61,800 nucleotides of DNA. Source: JBCDBD01 sp039184335. GTDB taxonomy: Bacteria; Bacteroidota; Bacteroidia; Flavobacteriales; Flavobacteriaceae. The stretch is taken from the NCBI GenBank assembly GCA_039184335.1, contig JBCDBD010000021.1:1-61800 (forward strand), written 5' to 3'. Shown here piece after piece: positions 34,089-43,139 of the stretch. The position numbers were made by a program, and so were the translations under genes. Below the pieces are notes generated by a model that saw only the letters and a list, made by a program, of their open reading frames with translations, did no database searches and was not told the DNA's origin. Position 1 is the stretch's first letter. Every line of letters begins with the position of its first letter.

Positions 34089-35042
34089 TCACAGTAATTC
34101 TGAAATAATATCCTCTTCGGTTATTCCTTCAGCCTCTGCCTTATAATTTTTAAGGATTCGGTGACGGAGAATACCCATGGCAACTGCTTTCACATTTTCG
34201 ATATCAGGTGAAAACTTACCGTTTACGGCAGCATGTGCCTTTGCAGCCAATACCAAGTTTTGCGAAGCCCTGGGACCGGCCCCCCAATCAATATAATTAT
34301 TGACAAAGTCTAATGTTCCATTTTGTCCGGGCCTCGTCTTATTGACCAAATTGACCGTGTAGTTCACCACATTGTCGGGAACTGGAATTCTTCGAATCAA
34401 CTGTTGCACTTCGATAAGGCCATCGGCACTGAACAAGGTCGTTAAGGCTATTGACCTATCAGCAGTTGTTGATTTTACGATAGCAACTTCTTCTTCAACT
34501 GACGGATATGTCAACTTGATAGCAAACATAAAACGATCCAATTGTGCTTCAGGAAGCGGATAGGTACCTTCTTGCTCTATGGGGTTTTGGGTAGCCAATA
34601 CAAAATAGGGCAATTCCAATTTATATTGCTGCCCAGCAATGGTGACTGCGCGCTCTTGCATAGCTTCCAAAAGTGCAGCTTGGGTCTTTGGGGGGGTACG
34701 ATTAATTTCATCGGCCAAGATGATATTGGCAAAAACAGGTCCCTTGATAAATTTGAAATTACGGTCTTGGTCTAGAATCTCACTCCCTAAAATATCACTG
34801 GGCATTAAATCTGGGGTAAACTGTATTCTTTTAAAATCAAGGCCTAAAGTCTGTGCAATCGTATTGACCATTAAAGTCTTCGCCAAGCCGGGCACTCCGA
34901 TCAATAGCGAATGACCCCCGGTATAGATAGAGAGCAAAATCTGGTCAATTACTTCTTCTTGGCCAACAATGACCTTGGCTATTTCCTGTTTTAGAGCCTG
35001 ATGTTTTTTTACAAGCTGTTCAACCGCTGTAACGTCTGACAT
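34089..35042 (-). CDS. MoxR-type AAA+ ATPase
   Basis: A chaperone-like ATPase of 317 residues. Walker A is LIGVPGLAKT, Walker B is IILADEINR, sensor 1 is LATQNPIEQEGTYPLPEAQLDRF, and the usual C-terminal lid is present. MoxR proteins normally work with VWA-domain and DUF58 partners encoded next to them. Here none is adjacent: the preceding gene is a SurA-like peptidyl-prolyl isomerase, 4 bases away and so likely cotranscribed. The partner proteins must be elsewhere or have been replaced. Confidence 0.93.
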   Translation of the reverse strand: MSDVTAVEQLVKKHQALKQEIAKVIVGQEEVIDQILLSIYTGGHSLLIGVPGLAKTLMVNTIAQTLGLDFKRIQFTPDLMPSDILGSEILDQDRNFKFIKGPVFANIILADEINRTPPKTQAALLEAMQERAVTIAGQQYKLELPYFVLATQNPIEQEGTYPLPEAQLDRFMFAIKLTYPSVEEEVAIVKSTTADRSIALTTLFSADGLIEVQQLIRRIPVPDNVVNYTVNLVNKTRPGQNGTLDFVNNYIDWGAGPRASQNLVLAAKAHAAVNGKFSPDIENVKAVAMGILRHRILKNYKAEAEGITEEDIISELL

Positions 35043-35046
35043 GCAT

Positions 35047-36474
35047 TTAGTCCTTTAACCAGTTATTTGCAAAATCACAACTCCGGTTTGCTTCATTTAC
35101 GTGAATATAAGTATCTTCTATGTGATCGTTCATCCATTCCCTGATGGTCTTGAACTGTTTTTCACGTAAAGCCAATTCTTGTATTTTGAGATAGTCTTTG
35201 GCAAAATCAGCCTTATGCTCGTCATATCGGTTTGAAATTTTCATGATCTTGAACTTTGGTGGACCTCCCCTTTGGTCATCTTCGCGAATTGGTCGGGATA
35301 TCTCACCGTCTTTTAAGTCCCTCACCTGATTGTAGAGGGTAGGATCCATCTTCGTCAGTTCAAATCGAGAGTCAAAATTTATCGGATTTCGCAATAAACC
35401 ACCGTCAAACTTAGTTTCTTTTTCATCTGAAAAATTCAAGGCTGCCTCAGCGAATTCATACTTGCCCTGCAAAACTTGCTGCCGTATGCTATCCAATTCT
35501 TTCACTGCATTGTCAATGGTACTTTGTGGTATTTCAGGTATCAAGAGAATATGCCTAAGGTCGCGTTCTTGCCCACGTACCTTTTCCATGTAAATGATAT
35601 GATAACCAAAAGGGGATTCAAAAGGTTCTGAAATTTCACCTTGCTGTAGGCTAAAGGCCACATCTTTAAATTCTTTCACAAAAGGGGTTTCACGGGTCAT
35701 GCTGTAAAAGCCCCCTTTTGATTTTGATCCTGGGTCTTGAGAGTATAAAATGGCCTTCACATTGAAACTGGCGTCATTTTCCTCCACATCCTGTTTTATT
35801 GTCCTAAGCCTATCAATAACCTTTTGTTTCTCAGATTCCGGTGCCTGGGGCTGCTTCACAATTTGGGCAATCTCCAATTCTGCTCCAAATACGGGTCGTT
35901 CACTCTCGGGTATTTTATTAAAAAACTGGCGCACCTCTTCTGGGGTCACCTGAATTTCCTCAACAATCTTGTTCTGCATCTTTTCAGAAAGCATACGAAG
36001 TTTATTAATCTCGAAGAGTTCTGCCCTAAAACTCTCAATATCTGTCTTTTTATAAAACTTCAACACCTTTTCAATAGACCCTATTTGGGCCACTAATTGT
36101 TGTATTTGACGATCACTGGTACCATTTACCTGCTCATCTGAAACCAAAAGGCTGTCCTGTACGGCCTGGTGTGCATACAAACGGTCTTCCATAAGTTTGC
36201 CCAATAATTGGCAATGGGTAATGTCATCTGCTGATGCACCTTGGCTCTTTAGGTCGATCAAGGTTTTTGCAATGTCAGAATCCAATATCACATAATCGCC
36301 AATCACAGCTGCTATGCCATCTACCTTAATTTTATTGGCAGTGCTTGTGCTGTCATCTTTGACTGCCGGCAATTCAGCTATGTTATCATTGTCACTTTGA
36401 ACATTTTGTGCGAAAGTGAGCGCGACGCTTGCTAGCATTGTCAACAATGCAACTCGTATTCTATTCATTTTCAT
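35047..36474 (-). CDS. SurA-like periplasmic peptidyl-prolyl isomerase
   Basis: This probable outer-membrane protein chaperone has a signal peptide (about 1-22, MKMNRIRVALLTML...FAQ), a SurA N-terminal helical domain (IAAVIGDYVILDSDIAKTL), then two parvulin-like domains, the first containing AILYSQDPGSKSKGGFYSMTRETPFVKEFKDVAFSLQQGEISEPFESPFGYHIIYME and the second the shorter LRHILL...DGEISRPIRED stretch. I chose ATG 36474; a start at 36519 would overlap the upstream gene by 59 bases. It overlaps the upstream SurA-like gene by 14 bases, indicating coupling. Confidence 0.88.
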   Translation of the reverse strand: MKMNRIRVALLTMLASVALTFAQNVQSDNDNIAELPAVKDDSTSTANKIKVDGIAAVIGDYVILDSDIAKTLIDLKSQGASADDITHCQLLGKLMEDRLYAHQAVQDSLLVSDEQVNGTSDRQIQQLVAQIGSIEKVLKFYKKTDIESFRAELFEINKLRMLSEKMQNKIVEEIQVTPEEVRQFFNKIPESERPVFGAELEIAQIVKQPQAPESEKQKVIDRLRTIKQDVEENDASFNVKAILYSQDPGSKSKGGFYSMTRETPFVKEFKDVAFSLQQGEISEPFESPFGYHIIYMEKVRGQERDLRHILLIPEIPQSTIDNAVKELDSIRQQVLQGKYEFAEAALNFSDEKETKFDGGLLRNPINFDSRFELTKMDPTLYNQVRDLKDGEISRPIREDDQRGGPPKFKIMKISNRYDEHKADFAKDYLKIQELALREKQFKTIREWMNDHIEDTYIHVNEANRSCDFANNWLKD

Positions 36475-37330
36475 AAACCTCAAATTCTTCTTTCTTAATG
36501 GCTTCATCAATAATCTCAATTTCTAATTTTCTAACATAATCCAATCGTCTTCTGTTGAGGATTACCTGTTTGATGCTAGGTCCAATATATGAAAGTGGGG
36601 CTATTTCATTGACCTCAAGTACATTGTTAACCCTTCCCAAATATAGTTCCGTGGAATCTTGAAATTCAAAAAATTGTGATTTTTTTAAGTAGCTGTCTTC
36701 ATCCAAATAGTTCAAGGGTGGTATCTCGGCACGGACATTCGATGCGCTCACCCAAATCGAATCGTTGAAATGTATTTTTTTAAATTGCACTGCTATGGAA
36801 TCTAAGTAGGCCTTATCTTCCTCCTTAAAATTCTTTAGCCTTTGCTTGACGGCTTCTTTGTCTAAAAATTGATTTGGGAGTACCACAAAACGAAGCTGTA
36901 CCAGTTTTTCATTTAGGGTAAAGTTTTTCTTTTCCGCTTCATAAAACTGCTGTAATTGTACATTGCTAATGGCCGTATCCTGTGACTGTTGTACCAAAGC
37001 ATCAATATAGGCCCTGCTATAGAGATCTGCTTTATAATCAGCGACCAAACGATCAAAATCAGTCAACTGTGCTTCTGGAAGGTTAATTTTTGACTTTGAA
37101 AGCAACAATTGTTTGGCCGCCCAAGTATTGATATAATTGGTCACGAATGAAACACTGTCCTGGGAAGAAATGTTTTTACCGATTAGTGAGGTTACATCTT
37201 CTTTGTAAAGATAGGTGTCTCCGACCCTGGCCAAAGGTTCTTTCTCATTCTTGTTTTTCAAAAGAAAATCGCAAGACATCTGAACGATGACCAGTAACAA
37301 AACCAAGGCAAATCTGAATGTTTGCTTCAT
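36461..37330 (-). CDS. SurA N-terminal-like lipoprotein
   Basis: From ATG 37330 it has 289 residues. The signal ends in VIVQMSC, a lipobox, so it is a lipoprotein. After it comes a SurA N-domain-like helical region (LARVGDTYLYKEDV) but no recognisable parvulin fold with its conserved residues. It is the first gene of a pair with the full SurA-like isomerase and may be a helper or a worn paralogue. ATG 37342 would put four residues before this signal. Confidence 0.75.
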   Translation of the reverse strand: MKQTFRFALVLLLVIVQMSCDFLLKNKNEKEPLARVGDTYLYKEDVTSLIGKNISSQDSVSFVTNYINTWAAKQLLLSKSKINLPEAQLTDFDRLVADYKADLYSRAYIDALVQQSQDTAISNVQLQQFYEAEKKNFTLNEKLVQLRFVVLPNQFLDKEAVKQRLKNFKEEDKAYLDSIAVQFKKIHFNDSIWVSASNVRAEIPPLNYLDEDSYLKKSQFFEFQDSTELYLGRVNNVLEVNEIAPLSYIGPSIKQVILNRRRLDYVRKLEIEIIDEAIKKEEFEVYENE

Positions 37331-37457
37331 TAAAAACAACATTGGGCAAAAATAACAATAACTTAAAGTTGGGCAAATGCCGTTGTATTCCTTAACAGTC
37401 TTTTAGCACCTACTACAAATCAATATTTTAGTACATTTAATACATAAACCAGCTAGC

Positions 37458-37910
37458 ATGAAGTATACCACCGAAATCACCATTGACCTGCCCAGATCGG
37501 AATTTCTAAAAAAACTGGACAATGTCGATAACATGAAACATTGGCAGCGCGGCCTTATTGACCATGACTTTTTATCTGGCAACCCAGGAGAAGAAGGGGC
37601 GCGCATGAGCCTTAAATACAAAATGGGAAAACGGGAATTCGATATGGTTGAAACCATAATTAAACGAAATCTACCCGATGAACTCCATACCACCTATGAT
37701 ACCAAAGGGGTGCATAATATGCAAAAGAACTTTTTTAAAGAAGATGACGGAAAAACCAAATGGATTTCAGAAAGTGAGTTTCAATTTTCGGGTGCAATGA
37801 TGAAATTGATGGCATTTTTAATGCCTGGTGCATTCAAAAAACAGTCTATGAAATACCAACAAGATTTCAAGAATTTTGCCGAAAAGGGCATCTCTGTACT
37901 GAACACTTGA
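37458..37910 (+). CDS. SRPBCC (START-like) family protein
   Basis: This small 150-residue protein has the helix-grip fold that binds hydrophobic ligands. KYTTEITIDLPRSEFLKKLDNVDNMKHWQRGLIDHDF at the N-terminus is the usual first strand and helix, and the C-terminal long helix (MKYQQDFKNFAEKG) closes the pocket. Ligand unknown. It precedes a small unknown gene by 12 bases. Confidence 0.8.
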   Translation: MKYTTEITIDLPRSEFLKKLDNVDNMKHWQRGLIDHDFLSGNPGEEGARMSLKYKMGKREFDMVETIIKRNLPDELHTTYDTKGVHNMQKNFFKEDDGKTKWISESEFQFSGAMMKLMAFLMPGAFKKQSMKYQQDFKNFAEKGISVLNT

Positions 37911-37922
37911 TCGTACTGGCCC

Positions 37923-38174
37923 ATGAGAAAAATATTGGATCGGAAAATAAAATTAATCTGGGATTTTCGAGGCCCCAAAGCATCGAAGACTGCGGAGCAC
38001 CATGAACGTCATTTAATGGAATTCGTCGTAAATGAAGAACTGAAGTTTGACGTTACTGGAGTTCATCACTATAGCCATTTACATAGTATTGCCTATCTGG
38101 TCGTTGCAGAATTTGAAATGCCCATGGTTCGCGACATGCTAAAACCGCACCGCGGGGAAGTATATCTCAATTGA
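37923..38174 (+). CDS. Small conserved-looking protein of unknown function
   Basis: The protein has 83 residues, with charged N-terminal IRKLIWDFRGP-like content, several His (AEHHERHL, VHHYSHLHS) and a hydrophobic beta-strand SIAYLVVAEFEMP. No family recognised. It is packed between the START-like gene and the hydrolase, and its codon use looks like that of real neighbours, so it is probably translated. Confidence 0.6.
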   Translation: MRKILDRKIKLIWDFRGPKASKTAEHHERHLMEFVVNEELKFDVTGVHHYSHLHSIAYLVVAEFEMPMVRDMLKPHRGEVYLN

Positions 38175-38188
38175 AACTGTATCAAGTA

Positions 38189-39322
38189 ATGAAAGTTAAA
38201 TTTTTACGTATTGCATGTGTGGCCCCTTTTCTTTTGTCGTGCGTACACCAACCAGCCCAAAACCCGTTATTGCATGCCCTAAACACCGACCGTGTTCCAA
38301 TAAAAAAAGTAATGGACAGCCTAGACCAATTTGAGGTACAGATCAAATACACCCAAATTGATAAAAAAAAGGATACCATAGTCTTTACCGATTACAATTT
38401 TCAAGTAGATCAAAACAGGTATTTCTATCCGGCAAGCACCGTAAAATTTCCAGCAGCGGTAGCTACTTTGGAAAAACTTAATGAAATAGACACCTTGACA
38501 AGAAATACTCGATTTTACGTTGAAGGCGATTCCATTGAAACCACATTTGCAAAAGCCATCTCCGAAATCTTTGCCGTGAGTGATAATGAAGCGAACAATC
38601 GATTGGTAGAGTTTTTGGGTTTTGACCAGCTTAACTCAAAAATGAAGGCAAGGGGAATCGCCCCAATTCGGATCGCACATCGTCTTTCAACTGCAAATGC
38701 GGATGATGTCACTACAAAACCGTTGGTCATGTATTTGAATGACAGTACCACAAGCATCACTGCACCCATTGTCAGCACCGTTGTAAAAGCACTTGAACTG
38801 GAGGGCACCTTAAAAGGAAAAGGGTATCTCGATGAAGATACATTGGTTATGGCACCTTTCAATTTTGGGCTAAAAAACTATTATCCCATTGATGCCCAGC
38901 ATGCACTGATGAAACGAATTGTCTTTCCAGAAAAATTCCCTGAACAAGAGCGTTTCAATTTGACCGAAGAACAACATGATTTCCTCTTAGAGTCCATGCA
39001 CACCCTACCAAAAAATGCAGGTTACGATAACCAGGAATACTACGATAGCTATGGAAAATTTTTTATGTACGGTGATTCTGAAAACCCCATTCCAGATCAT
39101 ATAAAAATTTATAACAAGGTCGGCTATGCCTATGGTACCCTGACCGATTGTGCCTATATCAAAGACGAAAAAAATATGGTGGAATTTTTACTTACTGCCA
39201 CTATTTTGGTCAATCAAAATGGCATTTTTAATGACAACGTCTATGAATACGATGACATTGGGGTTCCTTTCTTGGCCCAATTAGGACGTGAACTGTATGA
39301 ATATGAACTAAAAAGAAAATGA
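38189..39322 (+). CDS. Class A beta-lactamase-fold serine hydrolase, lipoprotein
   Basis: From ATG 38189 it has 377 residues; an upstream TTG frame is less likely. The lipobox is PFLLSC. Catalytic motifs are SxxK as STVK (in YPASTVKFP), SDN as SDNEANN, and KTG-like KVG (YNKVGYAYG). A cell-wall or surface hydrolase role fits better than antibiotic resistance, since no omega-loop signature is clear. It overlaps the next gene by 4 bases (ATGA). Confidence 0.85.
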   Translation: MKVKFLRIACVAPFLLSCVHQPAQNPLLHALNTDRVPIKKVMDSLDQFEVQIKYTQIDKKKDTIVFTDYNFQVDQNRYFYPASTVKFPAAVATLEKLNEIDTLTRNTRFYVEGDSIETTFAKAISEIFAVSDNEANNRLVEFLGFDQLNSKMKARGIAPIRIAHRLSTANADDVTTKPLVMYLNDSTTSITAPIVSTVVKALELEGTLKGKGYLDEDTLVMAPFNFGLKNYYPIDAQHALMKRIVFPEKFPEQERFNLTEEQHDFLLESMHTLPKNAGYDNQEYYDSYGKFFMYGDSENPIPDHIKIYNKVGYAYGTLTDCAYIKDEKNMVEFLLTATILVNQNGIFNDNVYEYDDIGVPFLAQLGRELYEYELKRK

Positions 39323-39834
39323 TGGGACAACTTGCCTTTGATAACTTTACCAAAAAAATCTACATCAAGGCACCGATCCAAAAACTGTATTGGTGCTGGG
39401 CAACCGTTGAAGGCATTGAATCTTGGTTTTTAAAAAAGGCCATCTATACTTCATCTGAAGAAAAAATACGGAAACCGACAGAACATATTCAGTCAGGTGA
39501 TAGCTATACATGGCAATGGCACAATTGGGAAGGACAGGAAAAAGGCAAGGTACTGTATGCAAATGGAAAGGATTCCATTGAAATTTCATTCACAGACAGT
39601 AAGGTCATGGTGTCTTTTGAAGAAAAGAAAAATGCTGTGTTACTCACTTTGAGACAGTATGGAATACCGACGGACGAACAAAGTAAGCTCAACATCCATT
39701 ATGGGTGCAGTAATGGATGGACGTTTTGGCTTACCAATCTCAAGGCATATATTGAACATGGTATTCTTCTGAACGAAACTGAATTTGATTTAGGAAATAA
39801 TACACTCGCAGGTTTCGAGTTTGTAAACATCTAA
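39319..39834 (+). CDS. SRPBCC (AHSA1-like) domain protein
   Basis: This 171-residue helix-grip protein has strand KIYIKAPIQKLYWCWATVEGIESWFLKKA at the N-terminus and a C-terminal helix (CSNGWTFWLTNLKAYIEHG), the usual AHSA1/polyketide-cyclase layout. It is coupled to the hydrolase by a 4-base overlap. Ligand unknown. Confidence 0.82.
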   Translation: MMGQLAFDNFTKKIYIKAPIQKLYWCWATVEGIESWFLKKAIYTSSEEKIRKPTEHIQSGDSYTWQWHNWEGQEKGKVLYANGKDSIEISFTDSKVMVSFEEKKNAVLLTLRQYGIPTDEQSKLNIHYGCSNGWTFWLTNLKAYIEHGILLNETEFDLGNNTLAGFEFVNI

Positions 39835-39858
39835 AAAGGCACCGTTGCTAACGGTGCC
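39833..39858 (-). terminator. Terminator of the fasciclin gene
   Basis: The perfect 8-bp stem GGCACCGT / ACGGTGCC has a 5-base loop (39838-39858). On the minus strand it is followed by TTTTTAG, so it ends the fasciclin transcript. Confidence 0.8.
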
Positions 39859-39887
39859 CAATTAGCATTACTCCATCACATCAAAAA

Positions 39888-40403
39888 TCAGTTGGGCATG
39901 ACCACATCCTCAATGATGTGGATTACCCCATTCGAAGCCATCACATCGGTCTTGGCAATTTTACTATAATTACCTTTGGCATCCTTCAAGTAAATGCCCC
40001 CATCTTTGCCCACGGCAGTTACCTTAGCACCGTTCAGCGTGGTCAATTCAGCCTTGCCATTGCCTTTTTTCAAGGCAGCAGCTACATCAGCAGCAACAAT
40101 TTTTCCTGAAACCACGTGATAGGTCAAGATTGCCGACAACTGCGCTTTATTTTCTGGTTGTAACAGTGAATTCAATGTACTGCTATCAATTTTGGCAAAA
40201 CCTGAGTTCAGGGGAGCAAATACAGTGAATGGCCCATCACCTTTCAATGCACTTACCAAATCTGCAGCCTTTAGCGCAGTTACCAAGGTTGAGAAATCAT
40301 CTACCGACACCGCAGTATCAACGATATCCTTTGTTTGGGCCTTAACAGTCTGGGCAAATAAGAACAAGGCCATTGTTGAAAGAACAAAAATTATTTTTTT
40401 CAT
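39888..40403 (-). CDS. Secreted fasciclin (FAS1) domain protein
   Basis: The protein has 171 residues: a signal peptide (about 1-22, FAQTVKAQ) then one complete FAS1 domain with the H1 motif FTVFAPLNSGFAKI and the H2-like NGVIHIIEDVVMPN. FAS1 domains mediate surface adhesion. It faces away from an ECF sigma/anti-sigma pair across 122 bases holding a dyad, recalling the SigK-RskA-MPT70/83 arrangement of mycobacteria, where the sigma factor turns on fasciclin genes. Regulation by the adjacent sigma factor is inferred. Confidence 0.9.
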   Translation of the reverse strand: MKKIIFVLSTMALFLFAQTVKAQTKDIVDTAVSVDDFSTLVTALKAADLVSALKGDGPFTVFAPLNSGFAKIDSSTLNSLLQPENKAQLSAILTYHVVSGKIVAADVAAALKKGNGKAELTTLNGAKVTAVGKDGGIYLKDAKGNYSKIAKTDVMASNGVIHIIEDVVMPN

Positions 40404-40466
40404 GTTGTTGTTTTTAAAAATTACGTATTAATGATTTTTTTGTTGCGCGCTTTCGTATGTATCTAC

Positions 40467-40480
40467 ACCACATTTGTGGT
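40467..40480. promoter_or_regulatory. Dyad in the fasciclin/sigma divergent region
   Basis: ACCACA, two bases, TGTGGT: a 14-bp inverted repeat 46 bases before the sigma gene start. It may be a regulator site or a stem; it is not an obvious ECF -35 element. Confidence 0.35.
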
Positions 40481-40525
40481 CTTGGATGAGGACACTGAAT
40501 TTTTATCATATCTTTAACAAAGCAT

Positions 40526-41089
40526 ATGGACAAATCAACTGAGGACAACAAACTCATTGCCCGATTGGTGCATAAAGACAAAAAAGCACTTTATGCACTG
40601 TATGATAAGTATTCAAGTGCCCTATACGGTGTCATATTAAGAATGTGCCAAAGTGAAGCCCAAGCCGAAGACCTACTTCAGGAAACCTTCATCAAGATCT
40701 GGCAAAAAATTGACAGCTATGATGAAACTAAGGGCAAATTTTACACTTGGGCCTACCGAATTGCAAAAAACACGACGTTGAATGCATTGCGAAAACCAAA
40801 TCTTCTCATCCAAACCGAGAATTTAAGTGTAGATAACAATAAAACCCTAATAGAACCCAAACCGGACTATTCCGATTTATGTGGTGCCATCAAAAAATTG
40901 GAACCGCATCATCAAGAGGCCATTTCATTGGTTTATTTTAAAGGATACACACATCGGGAAGCCTACCAGGAAATGGGGGTTCCTCTAGGAACTTTTAAAT
41001 CGTACATCAGGCAAGCCCTCGATCAGCTCCGCAAAAGCTATCAAAACGAATTGCTATTGCTCTGGTACATTTTTGAACTTTTGGCATGA
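40526..41089 (+). CDS. ECF sigma factor (SigK/ECF19-like by context)
   Basis: The protein has 187 residues. Sigma region 2 contains ALYDKYSSALYGVILRM and QAEDLLQETFIKIWQKI, and region 4 contains EAISLVYFKGYTHREAYQEMGVPLGTFKSYIRQALDQLR. It overlaps the anti-sigma gene by 4 bases. Together with the anti-sigma-K-like protein and the divergent fasciclin gene it resembles the ECF19 group, though the classification needs a tree. Confidence 0.9.
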   Translation: MDKSTEDNKLIARLVHKDKKALYALYDKYSSALYGVILRMCQSEAQAEDLLQETFIKIWQKIDSYDETKGKFYTWAYRIAKNTTLNALRKPNLLIQTENLSVDNNKTLIEPKPDYSDLCGAIKKLEPHHQEAISLVYFKGYTHREAYQEMGVPLGTFKSYIRQALDQLRKSYQNELLLLWYIFELLA

Positions 41090-41841
41090 TGGATAAGAAA
41101 AACATATGGGAAGAAGGACTTTTGGAGAAATACCTGCTGGATGAACTTTCAGAAACAGAGCGCCTGTCCATCGAAGATGCCCTCAACAAAGACAAGACGC
41201 TAAAGGCCCATTTTGAACGTTTGGAGTCCGATTTTGAGCGAATGGCTTTCGAAAATGCCATAGCACCTCCATCTCGGATCAAATCGGCAATACAGCACCA
41301 TTTGGAAAAACAGTACAGTACTATATTTTTTAGCCCTACCCTCTTGGTTGCAGCTAGTTTGGCATTTCTCTTTTTATTGACCACCGTTTTGATGTACCTG
41401 CGATGGCAAAACGCCCAGGATGACCTGCAGACCATACAGGACCAGACCCTGGTATTGCAAGAACGACTCAATGCCCTGGAGGAAAATTATTTGTCGACCA
41501 ATACCCTTTTGAAAACCATCAATGGCCCCAAAACAATACCACTGGTCTTACATGGTAATGAAATGGTGCCCCACGCAAGGGCCGTGGCCTACGTGAACCA
41601 TGACAACAAAATGGTCGTGGTGAATGCCCAGGGACTACCTGAACTACCCAAAGACAAGACATATCAAATGTGGAGCGATGTTGAAGGTGAAATGATCAAT
41701 ATGGGGCTATTGCCGACTGACCAAGAACTGGTTACCCTAAGGTATATTGAAAAAGCCGAATCTTTGAACATCACCATTGAACCTGCCGGTGGCAACGACC
41801 ATCCGACTGTAGCGCAGTTAATTTCTTACGTGACCCTTTAG
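41086..41841 (+). CDS. Anti-sigma-K-type membrane protein
   Basis: The protein has 251 residues. An N-terminal helical sigma-binding domain (LLEKYLLDELSETERLSIEDAL) is followed by one membrane helix (about 83-103, LVAASLAFLFLLTTVLMYL), a short coiled coil, and a C-terminal RskA domain ending in KDKTYQMWSDVEGEMINMGLLPT and GNDHPTVAQLISYV. It would hold the ECF sigma at the membrane until released by proteolysis. Its stop overlaps the convergent rimO stop by 4 bases. Confidence 0.9.
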   Translation: MMDKKNIWEEGLLEKYLLDELSETERLSIEDALNKDKTLKAHFERLESDFERMAFENAIAPPSRIKSAIQHHLEKQYSTIFFSPTLLVAASLAFLFLLTTVLMYLRWQNAQDDLQTIQDQTLVLQERLNALEENYLSTNTLLKTINGPKTIPLVLHGNEMVPHARAVAYVNHDNKMVVVNAQGLPELPKDKTYQMWSDVEGEMINMGLLPTDQELVTLRYIEKAESLNITIEPAGGNDHPTVAQLISYVTL

Positions 41842-43139
41842 ACAGGCTCTCCGTAAAGGTCGTAATCAGAAGCTTCGGTAATCTTGACAAGGGCAAAATC
41901 ACCTATTTTGACATAATGCCGTGTTGCATCGATCAGTACCTCGTTATCGACATCAGGGGAATCGTACTCGGTACGGCCCACAAAATGATTTCCCTCTTTT
42001 CTATCGATAATACACCGGAACGTTTTCCCGATTTTTTCTTGGTTCAGTTCCCATGATATCTGTGATTGGATATCCATAATTTCATTGGCCCTTTGCTGTT
42101 TTACCGCTTCGGGCACATCATCGACCAATGCATGGGCATGGGTATTTTCTTCATGGCTGTAGGTAAAACACCCCAAACGTTCAAATCGCATATCCACCAC
42201 CCATTGCTTCAAGGTCTGAAAATCTTCTTCGGTCTCTCCGGGATACCCCACAATCAGGGTAGTGCGAATGGCCATTTCGGGTACTGCTTTCCTAAAATCC
42301 TTAAGCAGTTTAGTGGTCTTTTCTTGGGTGGTACCCCTTCGCATACTTCTTAAAATAGAATCAGAAACATGTTGTAAGGGTATGTCAATGTAATTACAGA
42401 TTTTGGGCTCATTTCGCATTACTTCTAAGACATCCATGGGAAAACCTGTGGGAAATGCGTAATGCAGTCGTATCCATTCTATGCCTTCGACAGTGACCAG
42501 TTTTTGTAAAAGCCCTGCCAGTTGCCGTTTTTTATAAAGATCCAATCCGTAATAGGTGAGGTCTTGGGCAATCAAAATAAGTTCCTTGACCCCGTTGGCC
42601 GCTAATTTTGCTGCCTCTATGACCAATTCTTCCATAGGTTTGCTACGGTGTTTACCCCGCATCAACGGAATTGCGCAGAATGAGCAGGGTCGGTCACAAC
42701 CCTCTGCAATTTTAAGATAGGCATAATTTTTTGGAGTGGTCGTCAGGCGTTGGCCTATCAACTCATGCTTGTAATCAGCCCCTAATACCTTCAACAAGTT
42801 GGGTAGGTCGCTGGTGCCAAAATATGCATCTACGTCTGGAATCTCTTCTTGAAGATCTGGTTTGTAACGTTCGCTTAAACACCCGGTCACAAAAACCTTG
42901 TCGACCTCACCTGCTTCCTTTTTTTGTACGTACTCCAAAATCGTGTTGACACTTTCTTCCTTGGCATTGGCAATGAAACCGCAGGTATTGATAACGACAA
43001 CATTGCCCTCTTCTTCATGTACCACCTGTTTGTCATTGGCCCGCAGTTGGCCCATCAGCACCTCCGAATCGTATACGTTTTTACTACACCCTAAGGTGAC
43101 CACATTAATTTTGTTCTGTTTTAAGGTTTTTGTACGCAT
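41838..43139 (-). CDS. rimO: Ribosomal protein S12 methylthiotransferase RimO
   Basis: This radical SAM enzyme adds a methylthio group to an Asp of ribosomal protein S12. The N-terminal UPF0004 domain has cysteines in VTLGCSKNVYDSE, VINTCGF and VTGCLSERY. The radical SAM cluster is CDRPCSFCAIP. A C-terminal TRAM domain follows (RCIIDRKEGNHFVGRTEYDSPDVD). It has 433 residues. RimO rather than MiaB is indicated by length and the RPCSFCAIPLMRGKHRS loop. Confidence 0.93.
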   Translation of the reverse strand: MRTKTLKQNKINVVTLGCSKNVYDSEVLMGQLRANDKQVVHEEEGNVVVINTCGFIANAKEESVNTILEYVQKKEAGEVDKVFVTGCLSERYKPDLQEEIPDVDAYFGTSDLPNLLKVLGADYKHELIGQRLTTTPKNYAYLKIAEGCDRPCSFCAIPLMRGKHRSKPMEELVIEAAKLAANGVKELILIAQDLTYYGLDLYKKRQLAGLLQKLVTVEGIEWIRLHYAFPTGFPMDVLEVMRNEPKICNYIDIPLQHVSDSILRSMRRGTTQEKTTKLLKDFRKAVPEMAIRTTLIVGYPGETEEDFQTLKQWVVDMRFERLGCFTYSHEENTHAHALVDDVPEAVKQQRANEIMDIQSQISWELNQEKIGKTFRCIIDRKEGNHFVGRTEYDSPDVDNEVLIDATRHYVKIGDFALVKITEASDYDLYGEPV

